Positions 21,867 through 32,954 of a stretch of 64,000 nt of DNA are shown here, one piece after another (the stretch's first letter is position 1; every line of letters starts with the position of its first letter). The notes under the pieces were generated by a model. The model was not told the origin of the DNA, ran no database searches, and saw nothing but the letters and a program-made list of their open reading frames with translations. This stretch comes from Maylandia zebra. Its lineage: Eukaryota; Chordata; Actinopteri; Cichliformes; Cichlidae. The position numbers and the translations under genes were made by a program. Location of the stretch: assembly GCF_041146795.1 (NCBI RefSeq), contig NC_135170.1:5728033-5792032 (forward strand), given 5' to 3'.

Positions 21867-22771
21867 TGTAGCAGATGTGAAATGGTCGACTGCGTTGTGA
21901 CAACAGACACGGACTGGCTGGAAACAGGGTTTATTCCTATAAAACAGAGTGCAGCAGCAAAATCAGTGTCACACAGCGGCAGGAGGCTTCTCCTCACCCA
22001 GTGTGGAGTCCGTACAGCTCTGCTTGCATCATATAAAAGAAAATACAACTTATCAAAATAATAATTTTCACAACCGCCACTTCAAAATCAAATATTACAG
22101 TGGGGTAAAACAGAGACAATTATGGAATCACTAACAATAACGTATTAATTCAAATTCCCATTAAAATAGGTCAATTGCATAATACATATTCAAACAACTT
22201 TTTAACTCTTCCCAACATGGCTGAAGATACTGCTCAGAGCACAGCCTCGGGACATGAGCTCATTATACACATAAAACAAAAACTACACATTTACACATAC
22301 CTATAAAACAGAGTGCAGCAGCAAAATCAGTGTCACACAGCGGCAGCAGGCTTCTCCTCACCCTGTTTAACACAAGTCAGTTCCACACAAACGGATGATA
22401 CAACAGATAAAGCGCAGTTCCAAATATCATTTTTCTCACTCAAAGCGATTGAAAACACTTTGAGAGCTTTTAACCCTAGGAGCCAATACTTAACAAAGAC
22501 AAATACACCGAATTTATATGGATAATTTAGTACAGGGAGAAGAGCTACAGAAAGCATGCCTCACCAGTGTGGAGTCCGTACAGCTCTGGCTAGGAAACCC
22601 CACACCCGCAATGTGGCCGCAGGTGGCGTTACACTGATTAATGTCCCACTTCAACAATAACACACGGAACCTTAGTTCCACAAAAATAAAGTTCACACAA
22701 TAAAAAAGTATAACCTATGTACAATACAGTTTTGAGAATGTTCACAATTCGTACATTATATCTCAGCTACA
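21867..22771 (-). repeat. 3' LTR of the Gypsy element (905 bp)
   Basis: TG...CA ends. On the minus strand a polyadenylation signal AATAAA is visible in GGAATAAACC (about 21929-21938). The LTR has internal duplications: the segment around 21935-21990 recurs at about 22302-22357, and AGTGTGGAGTCCGTACAGCT occurs at about 22001 and again at 22564. It matches the right-hand LTR except for a few substitutions and one small indel. Confidence 0.93.
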
Positions 22772-22782
22772 TACTCCCCCCT
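22772..22782 (-). other. Polypurine tract of the Gypsy element
   Basis: On the minus strand the sequence directly before the 3' LTR reads AGGGGGGAGTA, the expected primer for plus-strand DNA synthesis. Confidence 0.8.
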
Positions 22783-23102
22783 GAACTTCTCAAAACCCGT
22801 TAGGTAAGGGTGAGCAACTGAGCGTCACATATAACAATTCGTAACTGTCAGTGATCTGGAAATTCACTACCCGGTGATACGTGCAACAAATATGTTTCCC
22901 AACTCATGGGGAAAGTAAACAGAAGAAAGTTGGCCAGACCCCCTAATGTTTACTCGCAAGAGAAAGTGCCTTATACACTATCCTGAACAAACAACACGGT
23001 AACAGCTACTATATGATGAATAGTACTCTGAGCTGAAGACAATCTCAAAATAGGTGTTAACATCTGACATGAAAATCACCCAACATATAAAACAAGTAGC
23101 CC

Positions 23103-26100
23103 TCACAGAAACAAGTTCTTGGCAAAGCTGCTCACTACATTGCCTGTTTGTAGGTTTCTTTGCTTCATAGTCTGGATTAACCTATTCACAGGCTTCACTA
23201 TTCGACCCACTCTCGTCCTGATCTGGCCTGCTGCATTACTTGGGGGTACACCACCATGTTTCACGAGGCTCCCAACCTCGCTGACTGGCTGACTTTCAGG
23301 GTAACTGATACTTGGTAGTGTTCCCTCCTCAACTGGGGTAGTGCAAGCCCTGCTGTTGTTGTCATCATCTACTTCAGGGTAAGCAGCTACTTCACTACTG
23401 GCACTGTCACTGTCCTGATGCTCCTCATCATCCAACTGCTCACAGACACTGTCTCCAATACTGTCACACTCTTGGGGTCCTCTAGGAGCCGGGACACAGT
23501 CATCCGTCATCTGAGCCACCCAACGGGCTGTGCGTTCAGTACAATCGTCCTCAGGATCAGCGACAGGGGATTCTCCATCAGATTGACTCTGCTCCTGGCC
23601 GAGTTCTGATTCACTGGCAAAAGACATCTCTGGTTCGCCCTCGGACTCTATGGGCAGGAAATTAGCCTGCAAAAGCAAGTTCCTATGGACAACTTTCTCC
23701 TGTCCACTCTTGACGTTCCTGATGCGATACGTGTGGCATGTGGGGTTCTTGGAGATCACAGTGTAGATGGTCGACTCCCACCTATCAGCTAACTTCCTAC
23801 GACCCCGTTCGCCCTTGTTTGCCAAAAGGACACGATCTCCTTCCTCAATGTCAACACCTTTCTGCTTTTTGTTGTACAGGTCTGCTTGACGCTGCTGACT
23901 AGCTCCGGTGTTAGTCTGGGCCAATGCGAGTGCTTCTCTGAGGTCATCTCTCATCCTTTTTACATAACTGTCATAGTCTGTTACATCATTGTCCCTTGCA
24001 ACATTGTGAAACATGACATCCACTGGTAACCTGGGGATACGCCCGTACATTAGGAAGAACGGTGCGTAACCAGTGGACTCATGAGCGGTGCAGTTGTAGA
24101 CAAAGGTCAATGTCTGCAACATCTGAGGCCACTTGTGCTTCTCCCTCGGAGGTAGGGCTCTGATCATATTTCCCAAGGTCCTGTTAAACCTTTTGGTGTG
24201 ACCGTTACCCATAGGGTGGTAAGGTGTCGTTCTTGACTTCTGCACCCCGGCCACTTGCAGCAGCTCTTGGATCAACTCACTCTCAAAATTGGCGCCCTGG
24301 TCTGAATGGATCCTTTGAGGGAAGCCATAGACACAGAAATATCTGTCCCACAACTGGCGCGCAACTTGTTTTGCCGTCTGATCTGAGCACTGGAAAGCAT
24401 GGGCCATCTTGGTGAAATGGTCAGTCACTACTAGAACATCCACACTCTTGCCCCTGTGATCCTCTGCGGACCAGAAGTCTATGCAGACGAGCTCAAGAGG
24501 ACCGGTAGTTTTAATGCTTTCAAGAGGAGCCCTCCCCTCAGGCTCGAGTGTTTTGCTGACAACACAACGTTTACAGCACTTGACATGCTCGCGAATGTCA
24601 TGCTCCATGTTGATCCAGAAAAATCTCTGCCTGGCTAGGTACAGAGTTCTGCTTTGGCCCTGATGGCCAGCATCATCATGGACACCTGACAGGACTTGAC
24701 TGATTAATGTGGATGGGGTCACGTACTGATGGCGCTTTTTGCCAGTGAGCAGGTCTTTGCTCACTCTGTACAGGATACCATCCAACACTTTCAACTTTTC
24801 CCACTGTTTCATCGTCTTTTGCGCTCTGTGCGACAGGTGAGCTCTTTCTCTACGTGATGGACGCCGACCACGTACGACGAACGGAATGACTTGAGACAGT
24901 GTCACATCTGCTCTCTGCTCCTCCTGTAGCTCCTGGAGCGAGAAGGCAGACAAGGTGTTCTGGCCTAGTGAGGGAAACCGATCTAGCTCTTGAGTCAACC
25001 AGGAGATTGCTCTCTGTTTTGAGCCTCGGTCCCACTCAGCGTGGCATGCGAAGACTGCGGAAACTTCATCATTAGTCAGGGAACAACACCCTAGGCTCTC
25101 TGCAGGGGCCAAACACTCAACACTTTGGTGGTTGGCACTGAGCCTGAATGCATCCTGAACCGAGATTTCTTTGACCTGTTGCGACTCCTCTAACAGGGTT
25201 GCATAGGGTTCAGTCATGAGTCTCTGACTAACACGGTTGTGAACGAATGGCTGCCTGCTCAGTGCATCTGCAACGACATTTTTACTGCCAGGAATGTACT
25301 TGATGCTGAAGTCGTAGGGGGACAGCTTTGACACCCACCTCTGTTCACATGCATCAAGCTTGGGCTTCGTGAGAATATATGTTAGGGGGTTATTGTCTGT
25401 CCAGACGGTAAAGCTATGCCCCTTCAACCAGTGGCTGAATTTGTCACAGACAGACCACTTTAGCGCCAGAAACTCAAGGCGATGGGCGGGATAGTTTCTC
25501 TGTGCACGGGCGAGGGCCTTGCTGGCAAATGCAACGGGACGTGCTTTACTCTCGCCCTCTTGGACTTCTGACAGCACAGCACCCAAGCCGTCCTGTGAAG
25601 CGTCTGTCGACAAGATAAATGGTTTGTTGAAATCAGGGTGAGCAAGCACAACGGAGTCAAGGAGTGCAGCCTTCAAGCGTTCAAATGAGTCAACATGCTC
25701 CTTCTTCCAATCACTTGGGCTGAGCCTCCGGAAAGAAGCAGCACCTCGGGCATTTACTTTCTTTCCTTTAGGAGCGGCAGTCAGGGTAAAAAGGGGTCTG
25801 GCAATCTTAGAACAGTCCTGTATGAAGTGTTGGTAATACATTACCATACCCAGAAACGACTTTATCTTCTTCTGGGATGGCGTAACCCCGTCCTCCATCA
25901 TGAGATCAGCCTCTGAGATAGCGGTGATCGCCTTAACCTTGTCAGGATCGGTCGAAACCCCGCCTTCAGTCACAACATGGCCCAGAAATCTCACACTCCT
26001 TCGGAGCAGATGACATTTTTTGGGGGCCAGCTTCAGTCCATGGGCACGTAGTCTGCTAAACACAATCTCCAACCTCCTGAGAGCCTCTGCTTCATTGGGT

Positions 26101-27767
26101 GCATAAACAAGCAGGTCGTCCAGGTAGCACAGCAGGGTTAGGAAATTCTGGTCGCCAAATATGCCCATCATGAGACGCATGAAGCTCGCCGGGCTGTTGC
26201 ACAGGCCTTGGGGGAGTCTGTTAAACTCGTAGAGCCCCATTGGTGTTGTGAAGGCCGTTAGCTTTTTGTCCTCCTCTGCCATCTCAATATTGTAGAAGCC
26301 AGAGGTGAGATCCATGGCACTGAAAATTGCGTTACCTCCCAGGGCTGCCAGACAGTCTGACTGGTGGGGCAAGGGATGGGCATCCTTGACTGTGCGTGCG
26401 TTCAACCAGCGGTAGTCCACGCATATTCTGAGATCTCCATTCTTCTTCCACACCAGTACCAGTGGGGACGCCCACTCACTGTTGGATTTGCGGATCAGCT
26501 CTCGCTCCTCCATCTCTGTGAGCACCTGTCGCAACTTGTGGTACTGCCGTGGAGGGACGCGCCGATAGGGAAGTCTGAACAGCCTGTCGTCAGACAGATG
26601 GATGCGATGGACAAAATCCTTTGCCAGTCCACAGTCCAGCTTACCCTTGGAAAAGACATCCTCATACCTGTGGATCAGTTGCAGTACCTGAGCCTTCCAG
26701 TGGTCTGAGACTTCACAAGAGTCGAGGTCTAGGTCCTCCAACCCCATCTTCTGCAAGCTGTCACGCAGGCTAGGGCAGGAGGTAGGGCTACTCTGTGCGT
26801 CGCTACACACTGTCTGGCTCTGGACCCTAAGGGTCTCACTTGGGTTTTGGTCAGAAGCCACTTCGAGATCTTCAACAGCTACACAAGCGGAAGCATCTGC
26901 TACCTTAGCGTTTCGTCTCAATGTGATAGGCTTATCACATGTGTTCAGGATTCGAACAGGGACCCACCTATCGCCACTCATAGAAACCACAGTTCTACAG
27001 ACAATGACACCTTTTTTATGAGTTTGCGATTTTGGTGGTTCAACCAGAATGGCGCTGCCCTCGGAAAGGGGTGATGACGCTGGCAGTCTGCCCCATACAA
27101 GGTGCTCTTGCTTGGGGAGTAGAGTCACTGCCTGAGCTAGTTTGACAGTGCCAATGACATCTGGCATTTTGTCACCCCTCCACCGGTTAATGCCAGACAG
27201 CATATTCAGAAACTGCACTATTTCAGGCGCTTCTGCTGATTCGGGTTTGCTCAGGACTTGCCAGAAATGGGGGGACAGCCTGAAGTGTCTGAGGAGGTGT
27301 TTGATAACATTTGTCCCTAAAATCAACTGATCTTTCTGACCGGGGACCACTAGGGCAGGCACTCTGAACGTACAATCATACACTTCCATTTTCAACTCGC
27401 ATATACTCTTGGGTTTAACCTGAACTCCACCACAGCCCACTAGCACAATGTCGGTACGGGTGTCGCTTAATTCCAATGCGACCCCAGCGCTCTTTAACTC
27501 TCGCTCCGCCTCTTCGCTCAAGGTACACGCCATGGAACCTGTATCAAGAAGGGCCTGCAAAGAGACTTTGTCATTCACCAATGCATTCGTGTAAAATAGG
27601 CTGTCTGCCTCATCAAGTCTTACTATATTCTGGGAAAGTACAACAGTACCAGGTGGGGCACACTTCAGGCTTTCTTTGTATACAGTCTGTATGTCATCAC
27701 TGGGATTGAGGGTTTCACACTCTTCGCTCACACTGTCCCCTCTCAAGTGCAAGCACCCTAGTTTCCC
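23103..27767 (-). CDS. pol: Gypsy Pol polyprotein (protease-RT-RNase H-integrase), expressed by -1 frameshift
   Basis: About 1,550 aa uninterrupted. Domains in order (numbered from the TTG codon at 27752): aspartic protease with ALLDTGS (catalytic DTG at 70-72); reverse transcriptase with ICVDYRWLN, AMDLTSGFYNI, RLPQGLCNSP and the YLDD catalytic box; RNase H starting LSTDASQDGLGAVL; integrase with an HHCC zinc finger (RQRFFWINMEHD, CKRC), then CIDFWS, SDQGANFESE and YHPMGNGHTKRFNRTL; a GPY/F-like segment; and an acidic, Ser-rich tail. There is no Met near the start. The frame is entered by slipping at GGGAAAC at the end of gag. The integrase residue that should be the catalytic Glu is Lys (codon AAA at 24192-24194), so DNA insertion would fail, while RT and RNase H look intact. 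Order RT-RNase H-integrase places it in Gypsy/Metaviridae. Confidence 0.93.
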   Translation of the reverse strand, partial: GKLGCLHLRGDSVSEECETLNPSDDIQTVYKESLKCAPPGTVVLSQNIVRLDEADSLFYTNALVNDKVSLQALLDTGSMACTLSEEAERELKSAGVALELSDTRTDIVLVGCGGVQVKPKSICELKMEVYDCTFRVPALVVPGQKDQLILGTNVIKHLLRHFRLSPHFWQVLSKPESAEAPEIVQFLNMLSGINRWRGDKMPDVIGTVKLAQAVTLLPKQEHLVWGRLPASSPLSEGSAILVEPPKSQTHKKGVIVCRTVVSMSGDRWVPVRILNTCDKPITLRRNAKVADASACVAVEDLEVASDQNPSETLRVQSQTVCSDAQSSPTSCPSLRDSLQKMGLEDLDLDSCEVSDHWKAQVLQLIHRYEDVFSKGKLDCGLAKDFVHRIHLSDDRLFRLPYRRVPPRQYHKLRQVLTEMEERELIRKSNSEWASPLVLVWKKNGDLRICVDYRWLNARTVKDAHPLPHQSDCLAALGGNAIFSAMDLTSGFYNIEMAEEDKKLTAFTTPMGLYEFNRLPQGLCNSPASFMRLMMGIFGDQNFLTLLCYLDDLLVYAPNEAEALRRLEIVFSRLRAHGLKLAPKKCHLLRRSVRFLGHVVTEGGVSTDPDKVKAITAISEADLMMEDGVTPSQKKIKSFLGMVMYYQHFIQDCSKIARPLFTLTAAPKGKKVNARGAASFRRLSPSDWKKEHVDSFERLKAALLDSVVLAHPDFNKPFILSTDASQDGLGAVLSEVQEGESKARPVAFASKALARAQRNYPAHRLEFLALKWSVCDKFSHWLKGHSFTVWTDNNPLTYILTKPKLDACEQRWVSKLSPYDFSIKYIPGSKNVVADALSRQPFVHNRVSQRLMTEPYATLLEESQQVKEISVQDAFRLSANHQSVECLAPAESLGCCSLTNDEVSAVFACHAEWDRGSKQRAISWLTQELDRFPSLGQNTLSAFSLQELQEEQRADVTLSQVIPFVVRGRRPSRRERAHLSHRAQKTMKQWEKLKVLDGILYRVSKDLLTGKKRHQYVTPSTLISQVLSGVHDDAGHQGQSRTLYLARQRFFWINMEHDIREHVKCCKRCVVSKTLEPEGRAPLESIKTTGPLELVCIDFWSAEDHRGKSVDVLVVTDHFTKMAHAFQCSDQTAKQVARQLWDRYFCVYGFPQRIHSDQGANFESELIQELLQVAGVQKSRTTPYHPMGNGHTKRFNRTLGNMIRALPPREKHKWPQMLQTLTFVYNCTAHESTGYAPFFLMYGRIPRLPVDVMFHNVARDNDVTDYDSYVKRMRDDLREALALAQTNTGASQQRQADLYNKKQKGVDIEEGDRVLLANKGERGRRKLADRWESTIYTVISKNPTCHTYRIRNVKSGQEKVVHRNLLLQANFLPIESEGEPEMSFASESELGQEQSQSDGESPVADPEDDCTERTARWVAQMTDDCVPAPRGPQECDSIGDSVCEQLDDEEHQDSDSASSEVAAYPEVDDDNNSRACTTPVEEGTLPSISYPESQPVSEVGSLVKHGGVPPSNAAGQIRTRVGRIVKPVNRLIQTMKQRNLQTGNVVSSFAKNLFL
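27758..27767 (-). promoter_or_regulatory. -1 ribosomal frameshift site (G GGA AAC, then TAG)
   Basis: On the minus strand gag ends CAG GGA AAC TAG. GGGAAAC is read in the gag frame as G GGA AAC, the X XXY YYZ form of a -1 slippery heptamer, and the stop codon follows at once. Slipping back one base gives GGG AAA CTA GGG and enters the pol frame exactly. GAGGGG a few bases downstream can pair with CCCTC some 30 bases further, a possible stimulatory stem (inference). Confidence 0.82.
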
Positions 27768-29107
27768 TGGGGATTATTTTGCTGGGTAATGGGCTCAGCT
27801 GCTCTGGGGCAGTCTTTCCTCTGATGCCCAACCTCCAGGCAACCTAGACATCTCCTCTCTCTCATGCAGTGAGTGCGCGTGGAATGTGAGCTATTGCCAC
27901 AAACCTGGCACGAAGGGAACCTGGCTGAGGCTAGAGGCTGTGGTCTAATTACGGGGTGGACAGGCTGGTTGGAGCGCTCTAACACCCTCTCCAGCATACT
28001 GAGCACGCGGTCTAGAGCACTTGGGTCTGAAGCGGCAGCTCCAGCAGCCTTACCCGGGCTGTCCTGGGAACATTTTACTGTACCTACTTGGGCATGGTTC
28101 AGTTCAAACTCAGGCGACTCGCTTGTGGTTGTCGCAGTGGCCACGAGGAGGGGATGGGGTCTGGCAGAGCCCAGGCTCTTCTTTTTTGCATGACACTCTC
28201 TTTGGTGTTCATCAATGGCTTCCTGAACCTCCATTACTGTCCATTTACTGATGGGCTTACATTTGAAAACACAGGCGAGGCTGGGATCAGGACAATTTCT
28301 GATAAACATCATGGCTATCTCTGCCTCCATGTTCTCCATTTTGCCTCCCTGACGCTGTAAATGCTTGTCAGCTGCCTCAGCAGCGATATTAAGCCTCACC
28401 CAATAGTCTACTGGGGTCTCTTTTGCAACTGCTTGGGTGGCATAGAAGTCAGCCAGTGGTTGACAGGAGCCAGGACTATCACTAAAATAACGCCTGAGTA
28501 TGGCATAGATGGTCTCAGGGTTGGTCACTACACCAGAACATGAGTTACTTTTCAAACCCACCTTAACAATGTTTTTAGCTCTGCCGAGGAGGTGGTTTAA
28601 GACTTCATCCACCTGCACGGCTCTAGACAACCCTCTCTTCTCTAAGTACACTTCCATCATGTCTATCCACTCATGAACAGAGTACTTATCCGCATCATCA
28701 CCTCTGTACATAGGTGGGTCTTTGATATCTTGTCGGACCACTAAGTTCACTTTGGAGAGGTCGAGAGTGGTGTCAGGGCTCTTAACTTTGGGGGACTCGG
28801 CTGGAGCTGTCTGGTTTGGACCAAGTGGGACTTGACTGGATAGTAGCCGGCTAGCGATTGATTCACCTATCTGGGTTCCCAATTCACCAATGAGCTCACG
28901 TAGCTCTTTGTGTGTGCTGTCGTCGCTCAAAGCAGGGGTTGAGGACTGGCGCTCATGAGCTTTATTTCGAATAATGTCATCTGACTCTGCTGGCTCATCA
29001 CGCAACATTATAGACCTGTCTCTCACTTCATCTGCCCCAGACAGTCTCCAACCTCTCCCAGCGACTGGCGTGAAAAGGTTAAAGGAGTCTTGGCCCCTAC
29101 CAGCCAT
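27758..29107 (-). CDS. gag: Gypsy Gag polyprotein with zinc knuckles
   Basis: 449 aa starting MAGRGQDSFNLF. It forms the particle that packages the element's RNA. The middle has a Ty3/Gypsy-type capsid region (YSVHEWIDMMEVYLEKRGL, YFSDSPGSCQPLADFYA). The C-terminus has a variant Cys-His box (CQVCGNSSHSTRTHC, CX2CX4HX5C) and a canonical one (CLGCLEVGHQRKDC, CX2CX4HX4C), which bind RNA. It ends in TAG at 27760-27758, directly behind the slippery heptamer that feeds pol. The Met at 29107 is the first in frame and lies about 250 bases from the PBS. The frame is intact. Confidence 0.92.
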   Translation of the reverse strand: MAGRGQDSFNLFTPVAGRGWRLSGADEVRDRSIMLRDEPAESDDIIRNKAHERQSSTPALSDDSTHKELRELIGELGTQIGESIASRLLSSQVPLGPNQTAPAESPKVKSPDTTLDLSKVNLVVRQDIKDPPMYRGDDADKYSVHEWIDMMEVYLEKRGLSRAVQVDEVLNHLLGRAKNIVKVGLKSNSCSGVVTNPETIYAILRRYFSDSPGSCQPLADFYATQAVAKETPVDYWVRLNIAAEAADKHLQRQGGKMENMEAEIAMMFIRNCPDPSLACVFKCKPISKWTVMEVQEAIDEHQRECHAKKKSLGSARPHPLLVATATTTSESPEFELNHAQVGTVKCSQDSPGKAAGAAASDPSALDRVLSMLERVLERSNQPVHPVIRPQPLASARFPSCQVCGNSSHSTRTHCMRERRCLGCLEVGHQRKDCPRAAEPITQQNNPQGN

Positions 29108-29359
29108 GTTGCTTACAGGAGGTTAGCAATAACTACAAAGGGGATCAGAAACAAAAGGAATACAAAAATACCTATCACTCAGAAAAATACAACACAAGTA
29201 AACACGGCTCAGTTAGACTCTAACAGGTGTAACTGGGAGAAATGCCTACTAACAGAACACTGGAAATTTTTTGCTGACCCACAGAATAATTTTACTTATA
29301 TTACAGGTGTCGGAAGTGTTCAGCTCAACCTCAGCGATCAGCAGCGGCTGATCAGATGC

Positions 29360-29377
29360 ATCCGGGTCACGGCACCA
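29360..29377 (-). other. Primer binding site, tRNA-His type
   Basis: Minus strand TGGTGCCGTGACCCGGAT, six bases from the 5' LTR. It matches the 3' end of animal tRNA-His at all but one of 18 positions, from memory of the tRNA sequence. Confidence 0.75.
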
Positions 29378-29383
29378 CTTTTA

Positions 29384-30241
29384 TGTAGCAGATGTGAAAT
29401 GGTCGACTGCGTTGTGACAACAGACACGGACTGGCTGGAAACAGGGTTTATTCCTATAAAACAGAGTGCAGCAGCAAAATCAGTGTCACACAGCGGCAGC
29501 AGGCTTCTCCTCACCCAGTGTGGAGTCCGTACAGCTCTGCTTGCATCATATAAAAGAAAATACAACTTATCAAAATAATAATTTTCACAACCGCCACTTC
29601 TAATCAAATATTACAGTGGGGTAAAACAGAGACAATTATGGAATCACTAACAATAACGTATAAATTCAAATTCCCATTAAAATAGGTCAATTGCATAATA
29701 CATATTCAAACAACTTTTTAACTCTTCCCAACATGGCTGAAGATACTGCTCAGAGCACAGCCTCGGGACATGAGCTCATTATACACATAAAACAAAAACT
29801 ACACATTTACACATACCTATAAAACAGAGTGCAGCAGCAAAATCAGTGTCACACAGCGGCAGCAGGCTTCTCCTCACCCTGTTTAACACAAGTCAGTTCC
29901 ACACAAACGGATGATACAACAGATAAAGCGCAGTTCCAAATATCATTTTTCTCACTCAAAGCGATTGAAAACACTTTGAGAGCTTTTAACCCTAGGAGCC
30001 AATACTTAACAAAGACAAATACACCGAATTTATATGGATAATTTAGTACAGGGAGAAGAGCTACAGAAAGCGTGCCTCACCAGTGTGGAGTCCGTACAGC
30101 TCTGGCTAGGAAACCCCACACCCGCAATGTGGCCGCAGGTGGCGTTACACTGATTAATGTCCCACTTCAACAATAACACACGGAACCTTAGTTCCACAAA
30201 AATAAAGTTCACACAATAAAAAAGTATAACCTATGTACAAT
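29384..30241 (-). repeat. 5' LTR of the Gypsy element, main part
   Basis: Near-identical to 21867-22728. It is cut at 30241 by the nested LTR element; the remaining 50 bases resume at 37616 (37616-37665, ending CAGCTACA). Confidence 0.93.
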
Positions 30242-30751
30242 TGAAGAAAATATAATCTGATCAAACATTATTCAGCTTTAAATATTGTTCAGCTTTAAAG
30301 TTACTGTGCAACTGTGTAATAAAAATGTGTGCTCACGACTTTGGCCTTGAGAGCGATAAGAAGCGATCGCCTCATCCTGCAGGCGAAAGATATCTGCAAG
30401 CGAAGAGACTAGAACACCCAAGGCCGATTTCCTTTTATGGAGTTGTTTTTCTGCTAATGCAGCACTTTCCTCACAACCCCCTCCTGTAAGTTTTAGAGAA
30501 TATATACCCATCCTCACAGCAAATATTTGGAATCTTTTGATGTGAGCTGTTTTGAGAGGTTGTCTCTGTCTCAATAAAAGTTCACTGATTCCCCATCTGC
30601 AGCAGGTGTCCGGTTGTCTTCATTCTCCGCCAGCCTGGTTAAGTCTATTCCTCCTTAACATCTAAAAGAACCTATTTAATGAAGGAAGACGGGTTCACTT
30701 TGTGTTTAATATTATTCTATTGCTGTTGTTGTATTTTTTTTATATCCTTCA
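30242..30751 (+). repeat. 5' LTR (510 bp) of the nested element
   Basis: TGAAG...CTTCA ends. A TATA-like GAGAATATATACC is at about 30497 and the polyadenylation signal AATAAA at about 30573, which gives a normal U3-R-U5 layout on the + strand. Confidence 0.92.
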
Positions 30752-32954
30752 ATTGGCGTCACGAACAGGATCCGCTCCAGGTCAAACTGGAACGGGAGGG
30801 AGGACATCGGCCGTGGTCTGAGTGAACGGAGTTTGGACAAAAGCTGTGTACACACAAAAAACAAGGTAAGCAGACCTTTTATTTCTGCTATATTGAACAT
30901 TATAAAAATACTTAGTGTCCAAACTCCTAGTAATTCATAACCAAAATTGTCTGGCTTACTTAAGGCTTGTTGAGAATCAGACAAGTGAATAAGAGATAAG
31001 TGAATAAGAAATAAGTGAATAAGTGAATAAAGATAAGAGTGAACTGAGGTCTGACCACGGTTGCAGCCGACGGGTTTGCTCTCCGGTGTCGGATAAATAC
31101 CTCAGTGCAGGTCTGGGACCTTGAAAGGGTTTATTAGTAACGCCTTTCTAAACAAATTAAAAGGTTAAAGGCCTTGAGAATATTTTTTAGTAATATTCTC
31201 TAAACTACAGAAGGGTTAGGAAGGCCCAGAGGACTTTATTAGAAAAGATCCTCTAAAACTTAAAAAAGAGAAGTACTGGTTGGAGTCCAAAGGACGGGTC
31301 CCTTTGATCAATAGGAGAAAACGGATCTCTTCTTAAAACCCCGATGATTTTAGTGTTTTAAATGTTTTGATGTTCTGTTTGATATTGGACACACATAAAT
31401 ACACGCTGAATGCTTGCTGTGGAACACTGGGCAGGACAGTTTGGTTCTCCGTTGTTCACAGATTACACAATTAAAGGAACTAGGTTCCTCTTTTGGTTAA
31501 AATAATACACCACACATAGAATTTTTTTACACATTTATTACATACATAAGGAGGGTAATGAGTGACTGCAGGTAATGTATGAAGTGTGAATGAGACGTGT
31601 GAACAAGGTGACAACCAACTAGCACCCCTATCAGGAAGCTCTAGGCAAGGTTACCCGCCAGACTCCGGTTTGGTAGAAGCTTGGTAACACCTGAAGGGAT
31701 ATTTCAGTGCTGACTCACCTTTAAAGCAGCGCCCCAGCTGATTAGTGCCTAACAGAGGCAGAAACCCAGCTGGCCCAAATTCTCCTTTAAAATCAATAAA
31801 AGAACACTCCTCCATTGACAGTAAAATGGATGGAGAATTAGATCGAGAAACTAATGATGATGGTTGGGGTCCCGGTGTTATTCTTAGCACATTGGGAGAA
31901 CAATTAACATGTGTTGAGACAGTTATCAACTCCACACACCAGCCTAAAGAAGCAAAAAAGCAGAAAGAGTCATTGAGGAAAACAGCTGAAAGATGCTTTT
32001 AAATTAGTCAAAAATTTAGCAACACCAGCAGAGAAATAGAGAAGTGAGATAAAGTTGTTCTGGCATATGGTGTTTTCTTAGGAATTCGAGCGCTATCGGG
32101 AGGGCGTTCCCGAGGTGTGTATTGATCAGCAAGGCTAGGCCTGGGCTATAGGTGCTTTTAAATTAGTCAAAAAGTTAGGGGTAACCTCTTCTGGCATATG
32201 TCCATGCGGGCCCGTGTGTAAATAGAACATAAATTACCGGTGTGTGTAAATAAAGTGTAAAATAGTGGTATAAACTGTCTGTTGAATCACTCCTGAGTGT
32301 TGAAAAAAGGAAAAACTCTTTTCTGCTCTCTCTGAGAGAGGGGCTGTGTGTGTGAGACAGGAAGTGTGCATGCCCATAGAAGGAAAGAGATGAGGTAAAC
32401 TCTGTGCAGATAGACCGAAGTAAAAAAAAAAAAAAAAAAAGGAAAAGGGTCTCTCTCTGTCTCTGTGAGAGAAAAAAGGTGGGGGCCGAGTGAGCCCGCG
32501 GGGCCGAGCGGGTCCGCGGGAGCGAGCGTGTATGCTGTATGAGGAAGAAGGGGGTGAGAGGGAGCGAGTGAAAAGAGTAATCGAGTATTTGGTGATTTTT
32601 TATTATTTCAGAGGCACTGGGTAAGAGTTTTGACTTTAGCTATGAGAGTTGTGAAAAGAGCAGGTTTTTCTTTTGTTGTAGACTGTGAGTAATCGGTGTT
32701 TTTCTGCCTATTGTGCTGCGTGGAAGACACAGAAGTGTAGAAATGTTTGTGGTTTATCTTTGTTTGACGTTTTATATAGAGTTGGTTGATTCAGGGTGAT
32801 TTCTCCCGTTTAAGGGAGGAGTTGCATTGTGGTTATGTTAAAGCTTTGCTGTAGGGGTATGTGTGTGATTTTGTGCTGGCTTCGCATGTTTAAATGGATG
32901 CATAGAAGTTTGTCAGTGAGAAATTGTTATGGTGGGGTTTTAAAGTTAGTAAAG

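Noticed and set aside
29090..29578. 162-codon + strand gene
   Set aside because: It runs through the PBS and LTR antisense to the Gypsy element; a shadow frame.
30278..30574. 98-codon minus-strand gene present twice (also 37142-37438)
   Set aside because: It lies wholly inside the two LTR copies, opposite to their transcription. It is duplicated only because the LTR is.
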